From ZAX-1 sp046533095 (GTDB lineage Bacteria; Bacillota; Clostridia; Lachnospirales; Lachnospiraceae), in assembly GCA_046533095.1 (NCBI GenBank), contig JAJQRA010000023.1, positions 289,378 through 353,377 of the forward strand: 64,000 nucleotides of DNA. The letters run 5' to 3'. Position 1 is the first letter of the stretch, and every line of letters begins with the position of its first letter. The notes beneath the pieces are model-generated. The model did no database searches. It worked only from the letters and a program-made list of their open reading frames with translations, and was not told the origin of the DNA. Below are positions 8,281-16,364 of the stretch, piece after piece. The position numbers were made by a program, and so were the translations under genes.

Positions 8281-9222
8281 TCAATAGCTTCTGCTTGCCT
8301 TTAATTGTGTCAGCAATCTGTGATGAAACGCTTCTTGAATTTCTTTTTTCTTTTCTTCCGGATAGGTAAAAAATCCTTCTCCACTCTTAAAACCGAGTTT
8401 CTTTTCTTGTACTTTTTGCTTTAATATAGGGCTCGCCCATGTTGAATTGTCCATCACGGGCAATAGGTTGCCGCCGACTGTACTCCAGATATCGATTCCC
8501 CCAAAATCAGCCACTTCTAGCTGCCCAGCTGTAGCATAGCGAAATGCCGGACCAAATTTTAGTGCCGCGTCAATATCTTTTGGATCTGCCGCCTCCATTT
8601 CGATTAGGGAAAAGACCTCCCTTGCAATTGCCTGTTGAATACGATTGGCAACTAGGCCGGGTATATCTTTTCGTATCCTTACCGGACGCTTTTCAATCGT
8701 TTGATACAGTTCTTCTACTTCTTTGTATACGTCCTCTTTCATATTTCCGAAAAATGACAGTTCTACAAGCGGCATAATGTGAGCCGGATTATACCAGTGG
8801 CAAACTAGCGCTCTGGCTTTCCGCTGTGGACTTAACCTTGCGGTCATGCTTTCAAAGGAAAGGCTTGATGTATTGCTTGCAAAAATGGCATCCTCCTTGC
8901 AGAATTTGTCCAAATCGTCAAATAGCTGTAATTTTAATTCCAAATCTTCTGGAATCGCTTCAATGATGTAGTCCGCATCTGCAACTGCCTGTTCATGATT
9001 ATCATACAATGTGATGTTTCCAAGCGATGCATCAATATCAATCGGATATTCCATACCTTCCTTTTTCAGAAATTCGTATTGTGCCCGTATTTTATCCTTA
9101 CAGCTACTTAATACAGCTTCAAATGTTTCCGAAACATGAACCGTATAGCCGTACATTGCAAAACAGCCTGCAATCGCATGTCCCATGGTACCTGCCCCTA
9201 TTACAGCAATTGTTTGAATCAT
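8281..9222 (-). CDS. 3-hydroxyacid dehydrogenase; probable 3-hydroxy-5-oxohexanoate dehydrogenase
   Basis: A 313-residue member of the 3-hydroxyacyl-CoA dehydrogenase superfamily. It has a Rossmann GAGTMG at residues 9-14, SNTSS near 117, the catalytic-histidine region CHWYNPAH near 141, and DIPGLVANRI at the start of the helical C-terminal domain. The HWYNP form and the length resemble members that act on free 3-hydroxyacids (L-gulonate and carnitine dehydrogenases) more than CoA-thioester enzymes. This fits oxidation of 3-hydroxy-5-oxohexanoate, the ring-opening product, to triacetate with NAD+. It follows the VOC gene and precedes the BKACE gene, and the gap to the latter is 64 bp. Confidence 0.7.
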   Translation of the reverse strand: MIQTIAVIGAGTMGHAIAGCFAMYGYTVHVSETFEAVLSSCKDKIRAQYEFLKKEGMEYPIDIDASLGNITLYDNHEQAVADADYIIEAIPEDLELKLQLFDDLDKFCKEDAIFASNTSSLSFESMTARLSPQRKARALVCHWYNPAHIMPLVELSFFGNMKEDVYKEVEELYQTIEKRPVRIRKDIPGLVANRIQQAIAREVFSLIEMEAADPKDIDAALKFGPAFRYATAGQLEVADFGGIDIWSTVGGNLLPVMDNSTWASPILKQKVQEKKLGFKSGEGFFTYPEEKKKEIQEAFHHRLLTQLKASRSY

Positions 9223-9272
9223 TGCTCACATCAGCCCCTTTCACTTGCTGCATATTTTTTTATCCTTTTACC

Positions 9273-9680
9273 TCATGATTCATTCGGTTCTATCAATTCA
9301 ATTAAGACCCCCGAGGGATCCCGAATAAATCCCATATATTCCCCTTCCATCAATACCGGCCCAAATACGATGTCTACTTCTTCCTTTTTGAAAAAAGCAA
9401 ATGCATCGGCAATCTTATCAACGCGAAAACAAATATGTTTCGTTCCCTGGATCTTTAAATCCTCGTTGGGCACGAAACGCTCTTGGGGGAGCTTTTGGGT
9501 ATTATCATGCTCAAATAGCTCTATCATAAAATTCCCATGCTTTATAAATGCAACATTTGCCTGAAGTTTATCTTGATATTTCATACTGCATAGGGAAAAG
9601 CCTAAAATTTTGTTATACCATTTTATGGATTCCTCCATATTGGCCACACTGATACCTACATGTAATGGTTTTAGTTTCAT
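9273..9680 (-). CDS. VOC (glyoxalase/dioxygenase-fold) protein
   Basis: A 135-residue vicinal-oxygen-chelate protein with two beta-alpha-beta-beta-beta units. The first starts KPLHVGISVANMEESIKWY and the second TKHICFRVDKI, ending GVLIELIEP. The His and Glu positions used to hold a metal in glyoxalase I-like members are present (His7, His in TKH, Glu in IELIE). Family members isomerise or epimerise small oxo compounds. In this operon it might epimerise or isomerise a ring-cleavage intermediate. That role is inference only. Confidence 0.7.
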   Translation of the reverse strand: MKLKPLHVGISVANMEESIKWYNKILGFSLCSMKYQDKLQANVAFIKHGNFMIELFEHDNTQKLPQERFVPNEDLKIQGTKHICFRVDKIADAFAFFKKEEVDIVFGPVLMEGEYMGFIRDPSGVLIELIEPNES

Positions 9681-9701
9681 ACTGTACCACCTCTCTTTTT
9701 A

Positions 9702-10478
9702 TTAATAATACAGTTGAAATTTTTCTCTTACGAAATCATGTTCTGGAGATTCCAATAGGAATGTGCTAATAAATTCCTTTCCCGGAATCAAAAATGGATA
9801 GGAATCATGCGTTGCCCACGTTGGTTTGGTGTATGCCGGCGGATTTTTAATGATGGAATCTACCCAACCATTATTATTGTCATACCACATCTCCGACACT
9901 CTATGCCACTGTTTGAAAAACAGATCTTCATGTTCTGCAAAATCGTCCTCTTCATTTCCTTTTGGAAGAGGCGGCCCATCTAGTTGATTTACTTTATAGC
10001 TAAAAAATCGATGTAGCCCCGGCTGCTTTTTTACTTCCGGAACGTGGACATTTAAATACCAATCTTCGCCCTCTTCGAAAGACACCCCATCCGGATATCG
10101 GAAAACAGTTACCCACCGCAATATGGTATGGCTATCAAATGTATTCCCGCCGCCCAAAAAATCGTCCGTCGGCTCTGCCGGTATGTTTGCTATCACTGCA
10201 TCACATGCCCCCGGCTGTGGGGTCATTGACAAAATACCTTTCATTCCTCTGCGCATGGAATTGTCCAATGCCCAATTTTCATGTACCCGATAATTATAGT
10301 ATCCATAGGCTTCTCCGCCCGGCGGTGCAGGAACCACGCGATACAATAAATAGCGGACCATCCATGGGCTTTGCACTAATACCTCTGGAACGTGATAGCG
10401 CGTAAACCACCTTTCCAATGCCGGCCTGTCATTTTCATCATTTATCTTATGCACGATTAATAGTTTATTCATCTCCAT
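9702..10478 (-). CDS. EthD-like (dimeric alpha-beta barrel) protein, paralogue 1
   Basis: A 258-residue protein with two ferredoxin-like alpha-beta-barrel repeats of the EthD type. Repeat 1 begins LLIVHKINDEN with WFTRYHVPEVL; repeat 2 has VTVFRYPDGVSFEEGEDWYL and HVPEVKKQPGLHRFF. The end WATHDSYPFLIPGKEF is shared with the paralogue at 26062-26877. EthD-fold proteins include small decarboxylases, cyclases and helper proteins for aromatic or polyketide substrates, but I cannot assign a reaction. It lies between the VOC gene and buk in the ring-cleavage operon, with CAGGAGAAA before the ATG. Being kept in two co-regulated operons argues for a real pathway role. Confidence 0.65.
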   Translation of the reverse strand: MEMNKLLIVHKINDENDRPALERWFTRYHVPEVLVQSPWMVRYLLYRVVPAPPGGEAYGYYNYRVHENWALDNSMRRGMKGILSMTPQPGACDAVIANIPAEPTDDFLGGGNTFDSHTILRWVTVFRYPDGVSFEEGEDWYLNVHVPEVKKQPGLHRFFSYKVNQLDGPPLPKGNEEDDFAEHEDLFFKQWHRVSEMWYDNNNGWVDSIIKNPPAYTKPTWATHDSYPFLIPGKEFISTFLLESPEHDFVREKFQLYY

Positions 10479-10517
10479 GTTATTTTTCTCCTGTTTCCTA
10501 TTTCGTTCGCCCCTTAT

Positions 10518-11594
10518 CTATTGGTTTGGCGTTAACACGTTTGCCTGTTCCTCCCCCCTCATAACACGAAGGATTCCTTGTGCAAGAGATTCCATTTCGT
10601 TTTCACCCGGGATGAGCTCAATGGGTGCCAAAAATCCTACCCGCTCGCTCACCCAATCCGTAAATCTTTTCGAATACGCCAGGCCACCTGTTAGGATAAT
10701 GTAATCAATCTTTCCATACGCAGATGGAGCAATTTTTGCGATATTTTTAGCCACTGCCAACGCCATTGCCTCGAAAACTAATTTTGCCTCCTCATTCCCA
10801 TCTTGTATCATAGCTTCCACTTCACGCATATCGGCAGTTCCAAAATAAGAAACCATGCCCCCTCTCCTTTGCAGCTGCTTCATCATCTCCTCTTTGGTAT
10901 CTTTTTTGCCGTATACCATATTTACAACTGCATAGCTTGGCAAACCGCCTGCTCGTTCTGGAGAAAAAGGCCCTTCCCCATCCATAATAACATCCACTAT
11001 TTTTCCACCGCTATGAAGGTTGATTGTGATCCCGCCACCTAAATGTGCCACAATAATATTGGTGTCCTGATATGAAATCTGCTTTTCTCTGCAAAGTTTT
11101 AATGCCGCTGCCCGCGTATTTAAATTATGCCCTCTCGACTGTCTTCGCATACCTTTTAATCCGGTAATGATATTAATCGGCGACATTTCATCTACCGTAA
11201 TCGCATCGTAGGTATATGCTTTCACTCCGATTTCTTTTGCAAAGTCCAATGCAATTGCCGCCCCTACGTTTGAAGCATGTTGATCCTGGGCGTGATAGTG
11301 CAGGCAATCTACCATATAGTCATTTACTTCATAGGCACCCGTGCAAACCGGTGGCATCGCGCCGCCCCTTGATGCAATCCCATCTATAGAATCTAATGTA
11401 TCGCCATGCTTTTCCATGCATTCTTGAATGAGGTTTTTTCGCATATCCAATTGGTCAAACACGGTCCGATACTTTTGAATTTCTTCCAGGCTGTGGCTGA
11501 TACTTTCCACCCATTTTGCCTGCTCCCCTTCATAAACTGCTACTTTTGTAGAAGTGGAGCCCGGATTAATTACCAACAATTTTTCTTTCTTCAT
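10518..11594 (-). CDS. buk: Butyrate kinase-type acyl kinase
   Basis: An ASKHA-fold acyl kinase of 358 residues from the ATG at 11594, chosen because AAAAGGAGCG precedes it. It starts LLVINPGSTSTKVAVYEGE (phosphate-1 motif) and has AHLGGGITINLHSGG, GEGPFSPERAGGLP and ILTGGLAYS, all typical of butyrate kinase. It makes ATP from an acyl-phosphate. The start overlaps the ptb stop as ATGA, so the pair is translationally coupled. In the operon it would recover energy from acyl-CoA formed after ring cleavage. The acyl group (butyryl, acetyl or another) cannot be told from sequence. A paralogue is at 36865-37989. Confidence 0.9.
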   Translation of the reverse strand: MKKEKLLVINPGSTSTKVAVYEGEQAKWVESISHSLEEIQKYRTVFDQLDMRKNLIQECMEKHGDTLDSIDGIASRGGAMPPVCTGAYEVNDYMVDCLHYHAQDQHASNVGAAIALDFAKEIGVKAYTYDAITVDEMSPINIITGLKGMRRQSRGHNLNTRAAALKLCREKQISYQDTNIIVAHLGGGITINLHSGGKIVDVIMDGEGPFSPERAGGLPSYAVVNMVYGKKDTKEEMMKQLQRRGGMVSYFGTADMREVEAMIQDGNEEAKLVFEAMALAVAKNIAKIAPSAYGKIDYIILTGGLAYSKRFTDWVSERVGFLAPIELIPGENEMESLAQGILRVMRGEEQANVLTPNQ

Positions 11595-12532
11595 TCTACG
11601 CTCCTTTTTATGCAATCCGCATGGCTTTCCTTTGCCGCCGCTGCCGAAATTACAATGGACAAATATTTTTCTTCTGCGGAGGATCCTCTAGAGGTCAATA
11701 CAATCGGACATTTTGCGCCCACGATAAATCCCGCCATCCTTGCTTTGCAGGTACAGGCCAACATTTTCCCCATAATATTTCCGGCATGAATATTCGGAGC
11801 CACAAGCACGTCTACGTCTCCCGCGATTTTACTGTTCAAGCCTTTTACCTCTGCGATTCCTTGATCAACGGCACAGTCGTAGGAAATTGGCCCCTCTATG
11901 ATGCAGCCCGTGATTTTGCCCTGCCGGTTCATCTCTTGAAGGGCGTTCGCATCCACCGTTTCCGGCATCTTCGGATTCAGTTTTTCGACACAGGCAAGCA
12001 CGCCCACTTTCGGGCATTCATACCCCATGTCGCGCAATGTTCCTGCCGTATTTTCAATAATCGCTTTTTTTTGCTCCAGTGTAGGATACGTAACCATTCC
12101 GCCGTCTACAGGCAACAAAAGCTTGTGATAGTTCGGGGTATCAAACATGGTAAAATGCGACATAACATCGCCTTTGCCAAGTCCGTTTTCCTTATTTACA
12201 ACCGCTTTTAAAATAACGCCGGTATCAACCTTTCCTTTCATCAGGAAATCTGCTTTTCCCTCCCTTACCAGTGCAACCGCCTTTTCACAGGCTTTTGGCA
12301 AATCCGCTACATCATAGATGTCGCCTGCTGGAACCGTTTCGCCCATCTGGGCTAAAATTTCCTCAATCACAGCCTTGTCCCCTACCAAGACGGGTTCAAT
12401 AATCCCCTCTTTTCTGGCATGGATTACCGCATCTAAGGTATGCTCGTCCCCTGCAGCTGCGACTGCCATTCGTTTCCGGTCGGGCGCACCTTTTACTTTT
12501 TCAATCAATTCCTCAAAATTGTGGTATACCAT
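11591..12532 (-). CDS. ptb: Phosphate butyryltransferase-type acyltransferase
   Basis: A 313-residue phosphate acetyl/butyryltransferase-family protein. Recognisable parts are MAVAAAGDEHTLDAVIHARK, FLMKGKVDTGVILKAVVNKE and the C-terminal IVLTSRGSSAEEKYLSIVIS. It converts acyl-CoA and phosphate to acyl-phosphate for the following kinase, with a 4-bp ATGA overlap. In the operon it follows the oxidoreductase gamma subunit and is transcribed ahead of the ring-cleavage genes. The paralogue at 43019-43915 belongs to the second catabolic locus. Confidence 0.9.
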   Translation of the reverse strand: MVYHNFEELIEKVKGAPDRKRMAVAAAGDEHTLDAVIHARKEGIIEPVLVGDKAVIEEILAQMGETVPAGDIYDVADLPKACEKAVALVREGKADFLMKGKVDTGVILKAVVNKENGLGKGDVMSHFTMFDTPNYHKLLLPVDGGMVTYPTLEQKKAIIENTAGTLRDMGYECPKVGVLACVEKLNPKMPETVDANALQEMNRQGKITGCIIEGPISYDCAVDQGIAEVKGLNSKIAGDVDVLVAPNIHAGNIMGKMLACTCKARMAGFIVGAKCPIVLTSRGSSAEEKYLSIVISAAAAKESHADCIKRSVE

Positions 12533-12569
12533 ACAAACCTCCCTCGTATCATAAGTTTATAGCCTTTTC

Positions 12570-13115
12570 CTATCTTTGGCTTTTCCCCAATTCCAGTCCC
12601 TTTTCAAATGCCGCTTTATTTAGCGGGAGTAGTTTCGGTTTTTTCCCCAGTTTATGTTCAATGGTATCCCATACGACTTTTGGTGCAACGACATTGGTGT
12701 ATCCAACATATACGCCAAGCATGATAACGTTTAGCACTTTCGCATTGCCCATTTGCAAAGCCAGCTCCGTGACCGGGGTTTTCACCAGTGTAACGTCATC
12801 CCTGCCGATTTCATCCGATACGATCGAGCTGTTGATAAACAGGGTTCCACCCGGCTTTAGCGTATGGATAAACCGGCTAAGCGATGGCCCGTTCATCACG
12901 ATCAGATCATCCATCACGGACCCTAAGGGGGCTCCAATGGGGTCGTCCGAAATCACGACAAAGCAGTTCGCCGTCCCGCCACGCTGTTCTGCACCATAGG
13001 ATGGGAAAAACGTAACATTCTTATCGGTGGAATCGCAGGTGGCTGATGCTAGAAACTTTCCAAGGGTCATCACGCCCTGCCCTCCAAATCCTGCAACACA
13101 TAAATTCGTTTCCAT
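12570..13115 (-). CDS. 2-oxoacid:ferredoxin oxidoreductase, gamma subunit
   Basis: A 181-residue gamma subunit of a KorC/VorC-type oxidoreductase. AGFGGQGVMTLGKFLA at the N-terminus and FFPSYGAEQRGGTANC are the conserved landmarks; the end KLGKKPKLLPLNKAAFEKG is also typical. It forms the complex with the alpha, beta and ferredoxin-like subunits encoded just upstream. The complete four-subunit set in the order ATPase-delta-alpha-beta-gamma is on one strand. The 2-oxoacid used is not evident from this subunit. Confidence 0.88.
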   Translation of the reverse strand: METNLCVAGFGGQGVMTLGKFLASATCDSTDKNVTFFPSYGAEQRGGTANCFVVISDDPIGAPLGSVMDDLIVMNGPSLSRFIHTLKPGGTLFINSSIVSDEIGRDDVTLVKTPVTELALQMGNAKVLNVIMLGVYVGYTNVVAPKVVWDTIEHKLGKKPKLLPLNKAAFEKGLELGKSQR

Positions 13116-13220
13116 AATCTACCTCATTTCTGCACATTTCTTTGACATCTTATTTTTTACAAATGTAGTATATAATCAATTTATGCCGAATTTCTTCTAT
13201 CCTTTAACACTTCCTTTAAC

Positions 13221-13958
13221 CTATCTGTCTCGAAATACGCCAAGTGGAAATTCCGGGAGCATCTTCTCTTCTATATATTCCAATGATTTCATCGCATCCA
13301 GCCCCCAGTTCGTTGGACATCCGGTTACAATCTCCACGATGGAAAACCCTTTTCCATCCACTTGGTTTTGGAATGCTTTTTGTATTGCTTTCTTGGTTTT
13401 TACAACATTTGCCGGCGTGTTGCAGCTGGTTCTTTCTATGTATACCGGAGTGGTTAGTTGATCTAGTATCTCACACATATGCATGGGGTAGCCATGCTCT
13501 TTTACGTCCCTTCCTTTCGGTGCGGTCGTTGCTTTCATCCCGACTAAAGTGGTGGGTGCCATCTGCCCTCCGGTCATCCCATAAATGCCGTTGTTGATAA
13601 ATATAACCGTAAAATTTTCCCCGCGGTTCGCTGCCGATATGGATTCCGCCAATCCAATAGCGGCAAAATCTCCATCCCCCTGATAGGTAAATACCAGGCT
13701 TTCGGGATTGCTTCTCTTGATGCCGGTTGCCACTGCACATGCGCGTCCATGGGGCGAGGTAATATTGTCGTAGGCAATATAATCCATATGGAGCCCGCAA
13801 CAGCCAATGCCCAATGTACAGACCGCTTTTTCCACCAGATCCATCTCTTCTAATACTTCCCCTATCAGCTTTATCACTGTTCCATGCATACAGCCGGGAC
13901 AAAATCCGGAAACCTTGTCTTCTTGAATTGTCTTTGTCCTTGCATAAATCTGTTCCAT
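13221..13958 (-). CDS. 2-oxoacid:ferredoxin oxidoreductase, beta (TPP-binding) subunit
   Basis: A 245-residue thiamine-diphosphate-binding subunit. FCPGC near residue 19 supplies cluster-ligand cysteines, TLGIGCCG follows, and the TPP/Mg motif is YQGDGDFAAIG...NNGIYGMTGGQ (GDG and NN split by about 25 residues). It belongs to the KorB/VorB side of the family. The 105-bp gap to the gamma gene is the widest in this part of the operon and holds no gene; a promoter-like TTGACA there is on the opposite strand. Confidence 0.9.
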   Translation of the reverse strand: MEQIYARTKTIQEDKVSGFCPGCMHGTVIKLIGEVLEEMDLVEKAVCTLGIGCCGLHMDYIAYDNITSPHGRACAVATGIKRSNPESLVFTYQGDGDFAAIGLAESISAANRGENFTVIFINNGIYGMTGGQMAPTTLVGMKATTAPKGRDVKEHGYPMHMCEILDQLTTPVYIERTSCNTPANVVKTKKAIQKAFQNQVDGKGFSIVEIVTGCPTNWGLDAMKSLEYIEEKMLPEFPLGVFRDR

Positions 13959-14066
13959 TTAAAGCCCTCCAATTTCATCAAATATAAACGCCTCTCGTTG
14001 CCGGAAGTACCCATTGACCCTATCAAATGAACGATTCCATCGTACTTCCTGTGCATTGCCAGGAGT

Positions 14067-15146
14067 CTAAATCGTTGCCAAATTCTTCACCGCTTCCACT
14101 ATCATTTCCCTGCTCATAATATTTCCACCGGAACATAGGCAGGTTTTAATTGGGCATCTGTCTTTCACCCCTGCTGCGACATCCTGTATAAACTGTGCCG
14201 GAATGGACATTTCCACATCCAAAACCGCTTTTACCCGCCCATAATCTAGGTGGCTGATTGATTCATATGGAAATGGGTGAACCGTAATCGGTCGGATAAG
14301 CCCCACTTTCACACCGTCTTTGCGAAGCAGATCGATTGCCGATTTTGCAATCCTTGCAGAAATTCCATATGCGGCGATTACAATCTTCGCATCGTCTAGC
14401 AGATATTCTTCTACCTGTATCTCTTTTTCCCACGATTGATACAAAGCCGCCGCCTCTTCATTGGCTCTTTGCATATCGCTGTTTTGCCAGTGTCCCGGTT
14501 CTATCCATGAACGGTGTGCATAATCCAGCTTATGTCCCACACAAGCCCATGGCTTCTTCGCTTCTTTCATGGCTTTGACCTCTTCTTCGCTCCTCATTTT
14601 TGGAAGCTCCACCGGCTCCATCACGGTTCCAATGACGCCGTCAGCCAAAATCAACACCGGATTCCTATCCCGGTCTGCGTAGTCAAAGGCCTTGTATGTC
14701 ATATCCACCGCCTCCTGAACGGTCGATGGGGCAAATACCATCATTTCAAATCCGCCATTGCCGGAGGCTTTCGTTGCCTGCAGATAATCCATCTGTGCCG
14801 GCTGGATAGCTCCTACTCCCGGTCCCCCCCTTGAAATATTGGCATACACCATCGGTATCCTAGCCGACGCACAATAGGAAATCCCTTCGCTTTTTAGCGA
14901 AATGCCGGGGCTTGATGAAGATGTCATCGCTCGCGTACCTGCCGACGCCGCCCCATATACCATACTAATAGATGCAACCTCTGATTCGCCTTGTACAAAC
15001 GTACCCCCCACTTGTGGCAGCCTTCTTGCGAAATACTCCGGAATCTCATTTTGTGGCGTGATCGGATATCCGGCGAAAAACCGGCATCCGGCCCTTACGG
15101 CCGCCTCAGCGATTGCCTCGCAGCCTTTCATAAACTCTCTAGACAT
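14067..15146 (-). CDS. 2-oxoacid:ferredoxin oxidoreductase, alpha subunit
   Basis: The ATG at 15146 was chosen because GGGAGGAAAAAGGG precedes it; an upstream extension to 15224 looks untranslated. The 359-residue product starts MKGCEAIAEAAVRAG and has FFAGYPITPQNEIPEY, the PP-domain signature, then FVQGESEVASISMVYGAA and TSSSSPGISLKSEGI. This is the KorA/VorB-type alpha subunit carrying the pyrimidine-binding domain and the transketolase C-terminal domain. Working with ferredoxin, the enzyme can oxidise a 2-oxoacid or, in reverse, carboxylate acetyl-CoA to pyruvate, which would suit growth on a substrate that yields only C2 units. Direction is inference. Confidence 0.9.
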   Translation of the reverse strand: MSREFMKGCEAIAEAAVRAGCRFFAGYPITPQNEIPEYFARRLPQVGGTFVQGESEVASISMVYGAASAGTRAMTSSSSPGISLKSEGISYCASARIPMVYANISRGGPGVGAIQPAQMDYLQATKASGNGGFEMMVFAPSTVQEAVDMTYKAFDYADRDRNPVLILADGVIGTVMEPVELPKMRSEEEVKAMKEAKKPWACVGHKLDYAHRSWIEPGHWQNSDMQRANEEAAALYQSWEKEIQVEEYLLDDAKIVIAAYGISARIAKSAIDLLRKDGVKVGLIRPITVHPFPYESISHLDYGRVKAVLDVEMSIPAQFIQDVAAGVKDRCPIKTCLCSGGNIMSREMIVEAVKNLATI

Positions 15147-15160
15147 TCCCTTTTTCCTCC

Positions 15161-15364
15161 CTATTTGTATATTTCGATTGCGCCATCCGGGCATATACGT
15201 GCACACATGCAACATGCAATACACGCTTGCATGTTCACCGGATCTACATACTCATACCCTTTTGAATTTACCTTTTCCCCTACCGCCAATACATGTTTCG
15301 GGCAAAACCTGATACAATACCCACAGCTTTTGCACCGCTCTGCCACGATCTTTACCTCTGCCAT
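15161..15364 (-). CDS. 2-oxoacid:ferredoxin oxidoreductase, delta (2x[4Fe-4S]) subunit
   Basis: A 67-residue bacterial-type ferredoxin subunit from the ATG at 15364, preceded by AAAGGAGGA. Two complete cluster motifs are seen: CKSCGYCIRFCP and CIACCMCARICP. It passes electrons between the TPP site and free ferredoxin. It is 14 bp upstream of the alpha subunit, and its own start region follows the ATPase stop by 50 bp. Confidence 0.93.
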   Translation of the reverse strand: MAEVKIVAERCKSCGYCIRFCPKHVLAVGEKVNSKGYEYVDPVNMQACIACCMCARICPDGAIEIYK

Positions 15365-15414
15365 TTCAAAAATCCTCCTTTCAAACATGATATCTATGAT
15401 CAGCTTTTGTCTGC

Positions 15415-16116
15415 TTAAGCCTCTTTTGCCAGCCACGGATACGTCAAATACAGGTGCAGTGGCATAAGCTCCATGTCAATTTCCTGCTTTGCTTCTTCGT
15501 ACAGTTCCTCTCTAATGCATGTAAAGTCCATGAGCCGATAGGGGCTGGTCAGTTCCCTCATACGCAAAAAGCCCTCTTGCGCTTCTTTTAGCGTCGTCGT
15601 ATATCCAAAATTCGGATTGTTAATCAGGTGCAGCTCTTCTACCTTTACATGGGCAGAAGAAAGAATCTCCCCCAACGTTTCATCAATATGCAGGATGTCG
15701 TCAGACCATGGACGAAATGCGTTGAGCACATAATATATAACCGTTTTGTCCCGATTTATACCGGACATCACCCCACCAATTGCCCTTGCCCCGATGTGGT
15801 CGCCCCCTACGTCCATCACCACATAGCAATCCTTATTTTTTAACAGTTCCTTAGTCCCTCCAACCAGCGTAGGTGCATCCATAAACTGCTCTTCGTAGTG
15901 GACAATAATGCCTATTTTCTCTAATTGCCCACCTAAGTCCCTAGAACGAAACAGCGGTTTGGTCATGTCCATATCAAAGAAATGCACCGGTTTTTCTTGC
16001 TCTTTTAAGATGTAATTTGTAAAATTGACTGCAATTTCACTTTTTCCACTTCCCGCCCCGCCTATGAAAATAAAATTGTTTTTCCCATCGTTGATCAATG
16101 TTTTGATAGAATCCAT
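15415..16116 (-). CDS. P-loop ATPase of the oxidoreductase operon
   Basis: A 233-residue P-loop NTPase and the first gene of the operon. Walker A is GGAGSGKSE near residue 19; FFDMDMTKPLFRSRDLGG resembles the deviant switch region of SIMIBI-class (ParA/CobQ-like) ATPases, and VVMDVGGDHIGARAIGG is the Walker B region. No DNA-binding domain is visible. Proteins of this kind are found with KorDABC-type operons, but their task (maturation, assembly or control) is not established. The shared 87-bp promoter plan described at 16181-16268 lies directly upstream. Confidence 0.75.
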   Translation of the reverse strand: MDSIKTLINDGKNNFIFIGGAGSGKSEIAVNFTNYILKEQEKPVHFFDMDMTKPLFRSRDLGGQLEKIGIIVHYEEQFMDAPTLVGGTKELLKNKDCYVVMDVGGDHIGARAIGGVMSGINRDKTVIYYVLNAFRPWSDDILHIDETLGEILSSAHVKVEELHLINNPNFGYTTTLKEAQEGFLRMRELTSPYRLMDFTCIREELYEEAKQEIDMELMPLHLYLTYPWLAKEA

Positions 16117-16180
16117 TTTTCCTCCTGCAATGCCTATGCATTATATCAGTTGAACGTTCCTGCTCTATTGTGTTGGCCGT

Positions 16181-16268
16181 CATTATGTATATATTCATTT
16201 TAACTACTTGCAAACGGTTTGTACACTATCCATATATTCATATGTGGCATAACAAATTGGTTATATCC
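16181..16268 (-). promoter_or_regulatory. Promoter/operator module A of the ring-cleavage operon
   Basis: Read on the minus strand: a palindrome with GTTAT/ATAAC half-sites (16246-16268), 19 bp, GTGTACAA (16219-16226), 28 bp, then ATACATAATG (16181-16190) holding a CATAAT -10 box. No good -35 box is seen, as expected for an activator-dependent LysR-type promoter. Modules B and C at 32 kb have the same elements with the same two spacings. It lies 65 bp upstream of the ATPase gene. Confidence 0.8.
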
Positions 16269-16272
16269 AACA

Positions 16273-16322
16273 AAAAAAGCACCGATATGGTTTTTGATAT
16301 TCGCCATAACAGGTGCTTTGAA
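16273..16322 (-). terminator. Terminator after LysR gene 1
   Basis: On the minus strand AAAGCACC pairs with GGTGCTTT, with an inner ATGG/CCAT pairing and a following run of T's. It lies 43 bp past the LysR stop and directly ahead of module A, so it insulates the operon from the regulator gene. Confidence 0.75.
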
Positions 16323-16364
16323 ATCATTTTATTTAATTTTGCAACAGCTTCTAGTGTCCGTATG

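Noticed and set aside
13150..13185. TTGACA and TATAAT-like boxes in the gap between the oxidoreductase gamma and beta genes
   Set aside because: They lie on the plus strand, antisense to the operon, with a spacing of about 23 bp, and there is no plus-strand gene to serve.
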